50,595 bases of DNA from Physcocola sp002396385. Lineage in GTDB: Bacteria; Bacteroidota; Bacteroidia; Bacteroidales; Paludibacteraceae. Of the stretch, positions 15,001 to 19,294 are shown piece by piece (the stretch's first letter is position 1; every line of letters starts with the position of its first letter). The stretch spans positions 1 through 50,595 of the forward strand of contig CAMNDM010000025.1 of the NCBI GenBank assembly GCA_946535435.1, in the 5' to 3' direction. Under the pieces are notes generated by a model. The model was not told the origin of the DNA. It searched no databases and was given only the letters and a program-made list of their open reading frames with translations. The position numbers and the translations under genes were made by a program.

Positions 15001-16082
15001 TAGGCATATTGCATATTGCCATAACCCGTGCGGACAGAAGGTACGTCAAGTTCAACCGTCTTACCACAGTTTACGTCACCCGCTGAAGTCGCGATATCGA
15101 CAGAATATCCAATACAAGTGTCGGGCACAACAAATTTCAGGGCAGTATCCCTACAACATATTGAGTTTTCAACAATTAACGCCACCCACTGGCCCGCTTC
15201 ATTTAAAGTTTCAGTCAGTGTTTCTCCCGTACCAGCAACAGTCGTATAGCCAGACAAGTCAGGCCTTTCATTCTGCGTATAGTTTGCCGGGAAAACACGC
15301 CATTCCCTCGACTTAATCTCATCATCAGCGACAGAAAGCGTAGATGCATCGGTTAGCAAAACACTACCAAACCCTTTCTGGGTAGTAGTGAAATCGGCTG
15401 TTACCTCGTAGACCTTATACGTGGTATTCATCCTTGTTTCATGTCCACCTTTCACACCGAAGACCTTCACCTCTGAGGGAACTGAAGGGTAAGCAGGATT
15501 GACAATTGCAAATTTTGGAGAGTTACCGGCATTGATTTTAGGGTATTCTGTTCCTCCGGTACTCACCTTTATATAATATTCGTCATACCCTTCGGTAGCC
15601 TCAACATTTATTACACCACTACACTTACAATAAGTGGCTGTAGCTGGAATCGACAAAGGCACACGACAAGACGCATTATGACAATTATAGCCTCCCCCAT
15701 TAATACCGAAGCTAAAACATATATAGGCATTTTCTTCCTCTAAATCAGACAGGAGAACCTCTGTATACGTATTTTTACGTACACCATTCACCTCAAAATA
15801 AAAGTCATAGATACTTATAGCTCCAGTTGCGACACCGTAATAGGCTTCCATTTTCCTTGGGACAGCATTACGCAGAGGTCCGTCTCCATTCTGAAACGGA
15901 ATATCTTTTCCGAGTTCAATACAACCAGACACATCAATAAAAGAAGGACAGGTAAACGGATCAGGACAGGTTCCACCCATTTGTTGTCCATATACAAAAT
16001 CTGCACTCATTACCAAAAACAGGAATGAGAGCAGCATATGGACAAACGTTTTAGTACCTCTATATAATATCTTGTTAATCAT
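1..16082 (-). CDS. Giant secreted HYR/Ig-like repeat protein, C-terminus beyond window
   Basis: The frame starts with ATG at 16082 and stays open to the left edge, giving at least 5,360 codons with no stop seen. I translated it at seven points (16082, 15000, 12000, 10080, 4560, 600 and the edge) and each reads in the same frame. The first ~34 residues (MINKILYRGTKTFVHMLLSF onward) are a signal peptide, followed by a Cys-rich start (GGTCPDPFTCPSF). The rest is a chain of hyalin-repeat/Ig-like modules with recurring TDxCGN, YTWTVD and paired cysteines, in three nested repeat classes described separately. Families of this kind in Bacteroidota are surface adhesins or matrix proteins exported by the type IX system; a sorting domain would be expected beyond base 1 but is not visible. 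It lies 88 bases after the 377-aa secreted protein with no promoter between, so it is probably the last gene of that operon. The ligand is unknown. Confidence 0.9.
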   Translation of the reverse strand, partial: MINKILYRGTKTFVHMLLSFLFLVMSADFVYGQQMGGTCPDPFTCPSFIDVSGCIELGKDIPFQNGDGPLRNAVPRKMEAYYGVATGAISIYDFYFEVNGVRKNTYTEVLLSDLEEENAYICFSFGINGGGYNCHNASCRVPLSIPATATYCKCSGVINVEATEGYDEYYIKVSTGGTEYPKINAGNSPKFAIVNPAYPSVPSEVKVFGVKGGHETRMNTTYKVYEVTADFTTTQKGFGSVLLTDASTLSVADDEIKSREWRVFPANYTQNERPDLSGYTTVAGTGETLTETLNEAGQWVALIVENSICCRDTALKFVVPDTCIGYSVDIATSAGDVNCGKTVELDVPSVRTGYGNMQYAYKSVDAADYTLVPGANLSLDLSVGTYSYLWKATDDRGNILYCTTKVSLADGVPPVCGNPVIELPSGDDCKVSGSEILTQLKGVDYGTDDCVLHSEDPLEPNSSDLAKDYVYAAAGEYFRYTLKDAAGNMSACSSSVKVIVPEPVCEGGIQAIASEAGPTVSGAGVALPNVSSCLSTVLKWSAVENGTARPVSDLASSQFTSGDIVYWTVEDASGQQGHCQSYIMAGKADATYCPTSGVVNVSAPAGFDSYTFQEGAGGTEGLETYAGTSPVFAFMSSIYPSKLTQLKVFGVKGGLKAELSVSLSNYQINGAFSVTQKAENLALLTDISTFSVAGDGATAREWRVYPPKFGENNRPDVSASKVVAGTENTLTQTIDPSGQWVALILENMGCCRDTVMQFVKPDTCVGYTLDVVTTASDLNCRKMVELPLPSVPSGYINPQYAYKIADNDDYVQVLSEPVAVELLVGENGILWNVVDENGNFLSCKSHVRVTDGVPPVCDKTDVILESGDDCLVTGKEVFDKLLEGTYGSDNCMLHYEEPVSVAASELGKQFSIAENGALFHYTLKDISGNTAACSSKVILTAPDPLCENANLAFVKPVGTLVSGSEITLPDVTSCVSTSLTWSTESNAATKPVTELASAQFDSGDVIYWTVSDETGKQGYCQSRIKVLAPVATYCPTSGIVDVTVTEGFSSYACEINGEKISSGISNVFAFKNPNYPAAVGAMTVFVKDGELEWQSSVEVTTYSITPDFSQTDGSGSQVTLTDASTFSVTGDQATSWEWRVFPSSYTQENEPDLESYTVVAGTAKTLEQTIDPCGQWVALIVENAGCCKDTVLRFVVPAPKCESGAPVYEVTKILPSSSESNCGATGLPTPEFAACSVSWTVGERSGTGSVSNVYFEDGDVITWTLTNGTGSGAKTATCPTTISVTDQTKPNCPGSPVSVGSLATTNDVCSYSQQDVADLFNAKDLSALGSDNCALDKAEIDWTKTGVTSFVPKSDGTAEIYTFYYKLTDKAGLQNDGYCQATVVVTDNTEPVCPASQETILIETGENCYATGAEVKAEFDKAEHIKGSHPCGKELTYEYVNVVDNAPFFPYDTPFDLVVYRLKAANNNIAQCTIKVQVRDTRTLKCTSPAVQTLNAGTNCMASLSDIELSSSNYDVECPTTNKFPESKRYSSVSYEYKLHSSSSYTPVASADALRALNLGIGEYDVRTTFSRAGSTGYVASQAVCEQRINIIDATAPKCNAVTPEVVSLTDACSARFSNLLKVSDNCALDRVLWQVEGATTIPSGSHALAGETSATIGDLNNVDFKPGVTTINWTVYDKSGLSSTCSSVVSITDKRPIECSSVATPLDIPVSDYSDCNVVNLLSNAAYIPAAARYSVECPNDDTPVVTRYQVQPAGRSAVVYSNANELNSYSFGIGTYYLHTSFKAANGKTAICEQTLNFIDTHAPKLVGVWPSDISGQNSCKSSADISGLLSDNEVKSLYADCGKIKVTHTDVSTGDDCAWTVTRNYIIEDAAKNSTSKSMSVSGGDKEIPVISTTAESGNKGCNPTIVAPVFTGTDNCEGDISAKITVTTTGVQGTGCEKTQSWTANYTDACGNKAETVTIEYTWTEDNTKPVITTELSNADKGCNWDKSDAPKVTDFTLTESCDNTAQITLTAGTEEINGCKHSQTWTATCTDACGNVAEPVAITYTWTVDTEKPVISTTAESGSKGCNPTIVAPVFTGTDNCEGDISAKITVTTTGVQGTGCEKSQTWTANYTDACDNKADEKAISYTWTVDTQKPVISTTAESGNKGCNPTIVAPVFTGTDNCEGDISAKITVTTTGVQGTGCEKSQSWTANYTDGCNNKADEVVVTYTWTVDTEKPVISTTAESGNKGCNPTIVAPVFTGTDNCEGDISSKITVTTTGVQGSGCEKTQSWTANYTDACGNKADEKTITYTWTVNTEKPVISTTAESGNKGCNPTIVAPVFTGTDNCEGDISAKITVTTTGVQGTGCEKTQSWTANYTDGCNNKADEVVVTYTWTEDKIKPVITTELSNADKGCNWDKSDAPKVSDFTLTESCDNTAQITLTAGTEEINGCKHSQTWTATCTDACGNVAEPVAITYTWTVDTEKPVISTTAESGNKGCNPTIVAPEFTGTDNCEGDISAKITVTTTGVQGTGCEKSQTWTANYTDGCNNKADEVVVTYTWTVDTEKPVINTTAESGNKGCNPTIVAPVFTCTDNCEGDISAKIAVTTTGVLGTGCEKSQSWTANYTDGCNNKADEVVVTYTWTVDTEKPVINTTAESGNKGCNPTIVAPVFTCTDNCEGDISAKIAVTTTGVLGTGCEKSQSWTANYTDGCNNKADEVVVTYTWTEDNTKPVITTELSNADKGCNWDKSDAPKVSDFTLTESCDNTAQITLTAGTEEINGCKHSQTWTATCTDACGNVAEPVAITYTWTVDTEKPVISTTAESGNKGCNPTIVAPVFTGKDNCEGDISAKIAVTTTGVQGTGCEKTQSWTANYTDACGNKAETVTIEYTWTVDTEKPVISTTAESGNKGCNPTIVAPEFTGTDNCEGDISAKITVTTTGVQGTGCEKSQTWTANYTDGCNNKADEVVVTYTWTVDTEKPVISTTSESGNKGCNPTIVAPVFTGTDNCEGDISAKIAVTTTGVQGTGCEKSQSWTANYTDGCNNKADEVVVTYTWTEDKTKPVITTELSNADKGCNWDKSDAPKVTDFTLTESCDNTAQITLTAGTEEINGCKHSQTWTATCTDACGNVAEPVAITYTWTVDTEKPVISTTAESGNKGCNPTIVVPVFTGTDNCEGDISSKITVTTTGVQGTGCEKSQTWTANYTDACGNKAETVTIEYTWTVDTEKPVISTTAESGNKGCNPTIVAPVFTGTDNCEGDISSKITVTTTGVQGTGCEKSQTWTANYTDACGNKAETVTIEYTWTVDTEKPVISTTAESGNKGCNPTIVAPVFTGTDNCEGDISAKIAVTTTGVQGTGCEKTQSWTANYTDACGNKAETVTIEYTWTVDTEKPVISTTAESGNKGCNPTIVAPVFTGTDNCEGDISAKITVTTTGVQGTGCEKSQTWTANYTDACDNKADEKAISYTWTVDTQKPVISTTAESGNKGCNPTIVAPVFTGTDNCEGDISAKITVTTTGVQGSGCEKSQSWTANYTDGCNNKADEVVVTYTWTEDKIKPVITTELSNADKGCNWDKSDAPKVSDFTLTESCDNTAKITLTAGTEEINGCKHSQTWTATSTDACGNVAEPVAITYTWTVDTEKPVISTTAESGNKGCNPTIVAPVFTGTDNCEGDISSKITVTTTGVQGTGCEKSQSWTANYTDACGNKAETVTIEYSWTVDTEKPVISTTAESGNKGCNPTIVAPVFTGTDNCEGDISSKITVTTTGVQGTGCEKSQTWTANYTDGCGNKADEVVVTYTWTVDTEKPVISTTAESGNKGCNPTIVAPVFTGTDNCEGDISAKITVTTTGVQGTGCAKSQTWKANYTDGCNNKADEVVVTYTWTEDKAKPVISTELVSADKGCNWDKSDAPKVSDFTLTEACDNNAEIIVTAGTDEVTGCKHSQTWTATCTDACGNVAEPVSITYTWTVDKTKPVITGTLTTLSVEGCSVSVKPASVSTVAALKGMGITSIEDGCTAEDELEVTSSDSDPTGTNPIVVTRTYTVTDKCGNSSTAAQTINIVNTDPECPSTAPVISLASTAEKCSFSGVEVLTKLKTLDYGTDNCTAKENLNVALTSESAAMSFSYANTHAEAKAIQYVLKDAVDNIATCNASVVVTDAIPPACTLPAELELKTPCSLTQAQIKDAIKGQNAWSDNCTDFDDITVSYSGLPESMVPGQSATVTVTLNDNHGNASTSCSQIVNVVFDNQPDCPTLAPKKLDVVTGCALTKAEVISLLKAQSGISMEYCEDTKNGELLEDKLSSSAYAVQAKDASESDYYVATWKFQLTSASAIECPQKFTVNDNVTPICSAEAISLAPTDATACSYEVSVVKPTITENCTVSKVEYALTDGGSKTDLTGANFKSTFPVGSSTVYWTVTDNHNNVGTCTTSINVEDKTKPVCSSITPIAKALKTACDTTIELTFSGSDNCGITNIKYSVSGATEIAEASVDVSSTKQSLKFNNGNNTVTWILTDAAGNSQTCSTTVSLTDGANPKCTSPEVALYVKESCDTIVKADVSVSDNCILDKIVWSMTGGKTSNGTIELSSINQTSASSYRSIPGVNYGASVITWTVSDVNSLTGTCQTDVKVYDQRKVVVDEKSDMAIHSDDGECFASGLLTKLASALANGSVIKNCDSDNLVKVTRYYRSAGTGDWTVLTDASELQKGVYEIKSEFVRPANGAYVLETTGSATQKLTISDEESPRCTAVAAISKALTTVCDSTLTLSLGGTDNCGVTRIEWSVDGATTVSKRTITDAADNATAKFNKGESVVKWYLTDGLNTVTECSTTVTLTDGGKPTCTGVAMGTVTTKPTDTGCATDVEIALPSASDNCATISKYEYKLDESAYAEATASITKSLSVGDHVILWRVTDGSGNVSAVCSTTVSVSDKTNPECPSTVPVVTLASTAEKCTFTGAEVLTKLKTLDYGTDNCTAKENLNVALTSESAAMSFSYANTHAEAKAIQYVLKDAVDNIATCNASVVVTDAIPPACTLPAELELKTPCSLTQAQIKDAIKGQNAWSDNCTDFDDITVSYSGLPESMVPGQSATVTVTLNDNHGNASTSCSQIVNVVFDNQPDCPTLAPKKLDVVTGCALTKAEVISLLKAQSGISMEYCEDTKNGELLEDKLSSSAYAVQAKDASESDYYVATWKFQLTSASAIECPQKFTVNDNVTPICSAEAISLAPTDATACSYEVSVEKPAITENCTVSKVEYSLTDGGSKTELTGTNFKSTFPVGSSTVYWTVTDNHDNVGFCTTSINIEDKTKPVCTPIAAISRSLYNACDTTISLTFTGSDNCAVTKIKWGVEGTTSIAATEEVGSSLTKNIKFNNGDNTVTWILTDAADNSTTC
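457..1296. repeat. 840-bp exact direct repeat, copy 1 (inside giant gene)
   Basis: Line-by-line comparison shows bases 457-1296 identical to 3040-3879, an offset of 2,583 bp or 861 codons, so the reading frame is kept. The copies diverge gradually on the left (about 10-456 against 2599-3039 is similar but not identical) and abruptly on the right. The encoded stretch includes a distinctive domain with TLNDNHGNASTSCSQ and SMEYCEDTKNGEL. Confidence 0.93.
3040..3879. repeat. 840-bp exact direct repeat, copy 2 (inside giant gene)
   Basis: Second copy of the 457-1296 segment, offset 2,583 bp. Exact identity next to diverged flanks points to recent duplication or gene conversion in a gene that is otherwise drifting. 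A read-length artefact in assembly is possible because both copies exceed short reads. Confidence 0.93.
4250..10410. repeat. Tandem array of about 25 HYR-like units (246 and 252 bp)
   Basis: Two unit types alternate. Type A is 246 bp (82 aa) with NKGCNP, GTDNCEGDI, GTGCEKSQ and TDACGNKA, four cysteines per unit. Type B is 252 bp (84 aa) with DKGCNWDKSDAPKV, CDNTAQITL, GCKHSQTW and TDACGNVAEPV, five cysteines. B units carry the marker acttatccca at 4421, 5411, 6893, 7883, 8873 and 10109. The gaps are 990, 1482, 990, 990 and 1236 bp, so B units are separated by 3, 5, 3, 3 and 4 A units, with one more A after the last B. The unit ends with YTWTVD, the strand typical of HYR domains. All spacings are multiples of three. 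Confidence 0.93.
7955..8446. repeat. Exact 246-bp tandem duplication of one type A unit
   Basis: Bases 7955-8200 and 8201-8446 are identical. Both copies share private changes absent from other A units: an extra Cys just before TDNCEG (from acatgt), Leu for Gln in the GVQGTGC motif, and VINT for VIST. Shared private variants mark this as one of the most recent duplications in the array. Confidence 0.93.
12150..15450. repeat. Three diverged ~437-aa modules near N-terminus of giant protein
   Basis: A recurring block carries a WRVFP segment, then WVALI(V/L)EN..CC(R/K)DT and FV(K/V)P, in two copies continuing DTC(I/V)GY. Equivalent bases fall at 12522, 13830 and 15153, giving in-frame periods of 1308 and 1323 bp. 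Each module also carries a TYC(P/K)(T/C)SG(V/I) segment and a YWTV.D..G or W...D..GN strand. Identity is clearly lower than in the downstream arrays, so these are older duplications. Outer limits are approximate. Confidence 0.75.
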
Positions 16083-16170
16083 AACTCTTATTCTAAAGAA
16101 AAGCGCTTTGCAGTCTTGCAGAATCTTTAACCAACATTTTCCCACTTAAAGGTTAAGACAAAAGAACTAA

Positions 16171-17304
16171 TCATTTTATACAATGTTCCCTCGCCTCAAC
16201 CACCTTTATCGGACAAGAAACAGTATGTTTGCCCAAGGCGGCACCACACACGCTTCCGGTCACATTCAATGTATAGGAACCTGGTGTTTCGGGTATTTTC
16301 ACCTTAATTCCATTTGCTTCTATATTAATGGAAGTTGAAACACTGGCGCCACCGGCATCTTGCAAAGTGACTTTTTCCCACTTCACGTATTGTTCAGGAG
16401 TAACAATAGGGAAAGGCAGCTCCGCCTCTACACCAGCAAAGAAGTTGCCATAATCAGGGCAAGTGAACTCTACGTTCGAGAAATCAGTCCGCTTGATAAT
16501 TATACTTGCAATACAAGGAGTGGCATAATTGGTTAGCGCACGGTTTCCACTTTCGTCAAAGAAGACATAATAAAACTTTATTTCACGACTTTCGCCATTG
16601 TTGAGATCAAAATTCACGTTGCCGCCATTCAAAACGCTCCAGTCCTTATAAGTGTTATCCCAATCAATCCAATACTCACGCGTCAACCTTTCACAACCCA
16701 AACTGAACTGTATTTCACTTGCAGCAAACTCATACTGGTGGCTCCACATAACATCGTTATACTCAGTAGAGCATTCGTAAAACCTTTGTTCTGCATATCC
16801 GGCAAAAGCGTCTTCAATCAGAGCTTTTGTCGCAGTACAGTTTCCCGATATAACACGTTCACCAATAGAGGGGATAAATCCCTCATTCTTTCGTCCATTA
16901 CAATAAGGGTGATAACGGTCAAGCACCTTTATAGAAACCGGACACGTATATTGTTTATTTCCTACAGTATACGTATATGTGTTTAACACACCATTCTTTG
17001 CGTTGTCGTAGGTGTAATAATTATTTTTTGCTGTATTAGAATAAGGTGGAGCATTTACTACCTCCACGGCGTCGACGTTGCCTCTCCAATGTTGCAGATA
17101 GCGTTCAATGTAAGGGATTACACTATCGTTTCCAAAGATTGAGAATTGGACATTTTTTGCAATTTCCCTCGCTTCGAAATTAACGTGCAGCGTTTCGGGC
17201 GGACACATCTCTGCACGCCCCCCCTGACACAAGAAAAGCGCACAAAGACATATTTGCAAAATTGCTATATGGTATTTTGACATTCTAATCATTGAATTAT
17301 TCAT
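16171..17304 (-). CDS. Secreted cysteine-rich protein, paralogue of upstream neighbour
   Basis: This 377-aa protein has an N-terminal signal peptide (hydrophobic core at about residues 13-27, ending near GGRAEMC) and about 15 cysteines. It aligns along its whole length with the 369-aa neighbour: CPPE start, FEAxEI, V(N)xPP, TCPVxIKVLDxYHPxC, YIDW(D/E)NT, D(E)SGNRAL, PC...IKRTxF, (T/V)CPD and a C-terminal CPIxVV strand ending in Cys. TCPVxIKVLD and SGNR resemble HYR-domain edges, linking it to the giant protein encoded 88 bases downstream. Start ATG overlaps the upstream TGA in ATGA, so translation is probably coupled. No type IX sorting tail is visible. I do not recognise a named family; a partner or cap of the giant surface protein is inference only. 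Confidence 0.85.
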   Translation of the reverse strand: MNNSMIRMSKYHIAILQICLCALFLCQGGRAEMCPPETLHVNFEAREIAKNVQFSIFGNDSVIPYIERYLQHWRGNVDAVEVVNAPPYSNTAKNNYYTYDNAKNGVLNTYTYTVGNKQYTCPVSIKVLDRYHPYCNGRKNEGFIPSIGERVISGNCTATKALIEDAFAGYAEQRFYECSTEYNDVMWSHQYEFAASEIQFSLGCERLTREYWIDWDNTYKDWSVLNGGNVNFDLNNGESREIKFYYVFFDESGNRALTNYATPCIASIIIKRTDFSNVEFTCPDYGNFFAGVEAELPFPIVTPEQYVKWEKVTLQDAGGASVSTSINIEANGIKVKIPETPGSYTLNVTGSVCGAALGKHTVSCPIKVVEAREHCIK

Positions 17305-18410
17305 TTAGGGTCACACGAATCAACTTTCTTAACCACGTTAACAGGGCATTCCTTTTTTCTCTTTTGGTTATTCCAATTGCAGACTTTAGCCTCTAACGTA
17401 AGTTTGTAAACACCCTCTTTAGGGAACGATGTTACAGAAATACCATCGCCAGCAGGAGTCCAAGCATATGAACTATTATTCAAATCCTTATTATTTGAAT
17501 CCTTTAGACTTTTCCAACCCGTATTCCAAGTAACATACTCACCTTCAGGTTCTTTCGGCAAATCCAGAATTACCTCTGTATCAGATAAGACACTTTGATC
17601 GGGACACACAAAATCGACATCAAAATTGGTGCGTTTAACTTTGATTTTCGTCCTACAAGGCATCGCAACGTCATTATTATAACGAAGACCTCTGTTTCCT
17701 GCTTTATCTAACAACACATATTGAACTTGCAACCAGTCCTCCCCTTTACCATCAAGACGGAAATTACTGATATCTGTATTCTCCCAATCGATATAAGCCT
17801 CTTTCACACCAGAGCCTACACAATTATTATTATTATTTGTCTTTCCACAATGATACATCAAATCATTCCAGTTAGCTTCACCCCAACTTTTACTTCCCGC
17901 TATTATTTGTTGTGCTTCACCTATAAAGAACTCGTCTAATTGTTCTTTTGTAGGCGAGCAACGATCAATTACTAATGTAGACGGAAAATTTGGATTATAT
18001 GAATTATTTTTTCCACAGTTCGGGTGATACTTGTCTAACACCTTAATTGTAACAGGGCAAGTACCACTTTGCCCTCCGCCACTATAAGTAAAAGTGTTAC
18101 TACGTCCACTAACCGAATTACAATACGTGTAAAATTTTCCAGCACTGCCGCAACTAGGAGGATCGTTTACAACAAGAACACTAACATCGCTAGAAGGGAT
18201 ATTCAACCATTCTCCCAAAATCACCTTCAGTCTTGAAATAACGCTTTCGTTTGTAAATCCACAATCTTGAACACCCTGCTTTATCTCATACGCTTCAAAC
18301 TCCACAAGCAACGGTTCTGGAGGACACTGTGAAAACACCATCCTACCGGGAGAAATAAATAAAAACAAAAACAAGAAATAAGTATATATTTTAGACATCG
18401 CCCCTATCAA
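17301..18410 (-). CDS. Secreted cysteine-rich protein, first gene of giant-protein operon
   Basis: This 369-aa protein begins with a signal peptide (YFLFLFLFISPGRMVFSQ, cleavage expected before CPPE). It shares its layout with the next gene (CPPEPLLVEFEAYEI, TCPVTIKVLDKYHPNC, AYIDWENTDI, LLDKAGNRGL, IKVKRTNF, FVCPD, then a C-terminal KECPVNVV strand), so the two are tandem paralogues of perhaps 30-35% identity. KAGNR plus the Cys-flanked strands recall HYR modules. A second in-frame Met (MSKIYT) five codons in would also give a good signal peptide. The stop overlaps the next start by four bases. No known catalytic motif or sorting tail seen; function unknown. Confidence 0.85.
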   Translation of the reverse strand: MIGAMSKIYTYFLFLFLFISPGRMVFSQCPPEPLLVEFEAYEIKQGVQDCGFTNESVISRLKVILGEWLNIPSSDVSVLVVNDPPSCGSAGKFYTYCNSVSGRSNTFTYSGGGQSGTCPVTIKVLDKYHPNCGKNNSYNPNFPSTLVIDRCSPTKEQLDEFFIGEAQQIIAGSKSWGEANWNDLMYHCGKTNNNNNCVGSGVKEAYIDWENTDISNFRLDGKGEDWLQVQYVLLDKAGNRGLRYNNDVAMPCRTKIKVKRTNFDVDFVCPDQSVLSDTEVILDLPKEPEGEYVTWNTGWKSLKDSNNKDLNNSSYAWTPAGDGISVTSFPKEGVYKLTLEAKVCNWNNQKRKKECPVNVVKKVDSCDPK

Positions 18411-18628
18411 AATAAATTGTATAGTTTAAATATTTGAGTATAAAATTCAGGCACCGTTTTTTGTGAGTATATCTTTGTATATAGAATTAAATTGAGTTTT
18501 CACATTTTCAATAGTGACCACCAAACACCCACAGCCACTTTACCCTTCTTTTAAAACACTTTTTTTATAAAACAAACTTTGTTCTCATCACCAATGCCCA
18601 TATTCAACAGGCATAGGTTTTCCAAGTG

Positions 18629-18636
18629 CAAAATTA
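18629..18636 (-). promoter_or_regulatory. Possible -7 box for the giant-protein operon
   Basis: On the minus strand this reads TAATTTTG, matching TAnnTTTG. It would leave a leader of about 210 bases before the 18410 start. No convincing -33 element is seen at the right distance, so the call is weak. Confidence 0.25.
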
Positions 18637-18724
18637 AAAAGTTATCAACAATTCTGAAATATTTCATCCGTTTTTATGCAGGTACAAACAGGCTTTAATG
18701 CACACTTTTTCCCATATCAGACAT

Positions 18725-18925
18725 ATTATTTCGCATATAGAAAAAAGAAGTATTTCGCTTTTTGGCGAAAACCGTATATCCATACGCATAATATACGAAA
18801 TAATGCTATTCCACAAGCCATTCTCCATTTTTGCACACAAAGTGGCAAAAAAGAAGAAACTAAAGCACGTGTTGGGCTACATTACTAAAAAATCTAAACA
18901 GACAGAACCGTTCGTTCTGCTTTTC
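18725..18925. other. Cluster of inverted repeats in gene-poor region (18411-19000)
   Basis: Between the operon starting at 18410 and the cassette at 19011 I see no credible gene, but four inverted repeats. 18725-18738 pairs with 18791-18804 (14 positions, one mismatch on DNA). It encloses TTTCGC/GGCGAAA at 18754-18770. TTTTTGC-a-CAC pairs with GTG-GCAAAAA at 18828-18851. CAGAAC/GTTCTG at 18902-18918 is followed by CTTTT, like a plus-strand terminator. A plus-strand TATCTTTG box at 18470-18477 could start a transcript. These could be an untranslated RNA, or a leader of the minus-strand operon. The DNA is AT-rich compared with its neighbours. Confidence 0.45.
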
Positions 18926-19010
18926 CCGACACAATCTAAAGCCTGACATAAAAAACTTTTTCTACTGGTTTATAGCATCTTTTATTCACTTCACCAACAG
19001 GTCGCATAAA

Positions 19011-19058
19011 ATCCCTACAAATAGGGATAGTTGCATAAAAAAGACATCACTATCTTTG
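19011..19058 (+). promoter_or_regulatory. Palindromic operator plus -7 box, copy 1
   Basis: The 18-bp palindrome ATCCCTACAAATAGGGAT (7-bp arms, CAAA centre) spans 19011-19028. TATCTTTG, a perfect TAnnTTTG box, starts exactly 22 bases after it (19051-19058). If the box is centred at -7 the operator is centred near -42, the position used by class II CRP/FNR-type activators. The inner CCCTA-N4-TAGGG layout (5-4-5) matches FNR-like geometry. The regulator is not identified. Copy 2 is at 19198-19245. Confidence 0.65.
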
Positions 19059-19064
19059 TATCGT

Positions 19065-19190
19065 CAACAAAAAGACTATACGTTAATAGCATTATTTATG
19101 TAGAAAAGTATACAAGACTTGCCTTATCTAACCAAGACCTAACAATGAAAAACAAAAGCGGATGTTTGCACAGCGTCCGCTTTTCTTGTT
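19065..19190 (+). ncRNA. Candidate small RNA or terminated leader upstream of TonB receptor gene
   Basis: A promoter cassette at 19011-19058 and a strong terminator at 19154-19184 bound a transcript of about 120 bases. A 31-codon frame starting at 19145 (MKNKSGCLHSV...) runs through the terminator and past the second operator, so it is unlikely to be the point of the transcript. It may be an independent small RNA or an attenuated leader of the receptor gene. Confidence 0.4.
19154..19184 (+). terminator. Intrinsic terminator between the two operator cassettes
   Basis: AAAAGCGGATGT pairs with GCGTCCGCTTTT (12 bp with two G-T pairs, 7-base loop TTGCACA) and is followed by CTTGTTTT. It ends about 14 bases before the second operator. 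Confidence 0.7.
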
Positions 19191-19197
19191 TTCCAAT

Positions 19198-19245
19198 ATC
19201 CCTACAAATAGGGATAGTTTCAACCCGTTTTATATCCTAAATTTG
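19198..19245 (+). promoter_or_regulatory. Palindromic operator plus -7 box, copy 2 (TonB receptor promoter)
   Basis: An identical 18-bp palindrome at 19198-19215 (plus the next AGTT) is followed after the same 22-base spacing by TAAATTTG at 19238-19245. The expected transcript start near 19249 leaves a ~46-base leader before the receptor ATG at 19295. Same spacing and sequence as copy 1 imply a shared regulator. Confidence 0.65.
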
Positions 19246-19294
19246 CACTATAAAAAGAACTTTTTTCCAACACTAAAAACTGCGTATTACGGAG

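Noticed and set aside
18676..18946. Plus-strand frames of 70 and 82 codons in the AT-rich gap
   Set aside because: They overlap each other in different frames, run through the hairpins and have no recognisable features or start signals.
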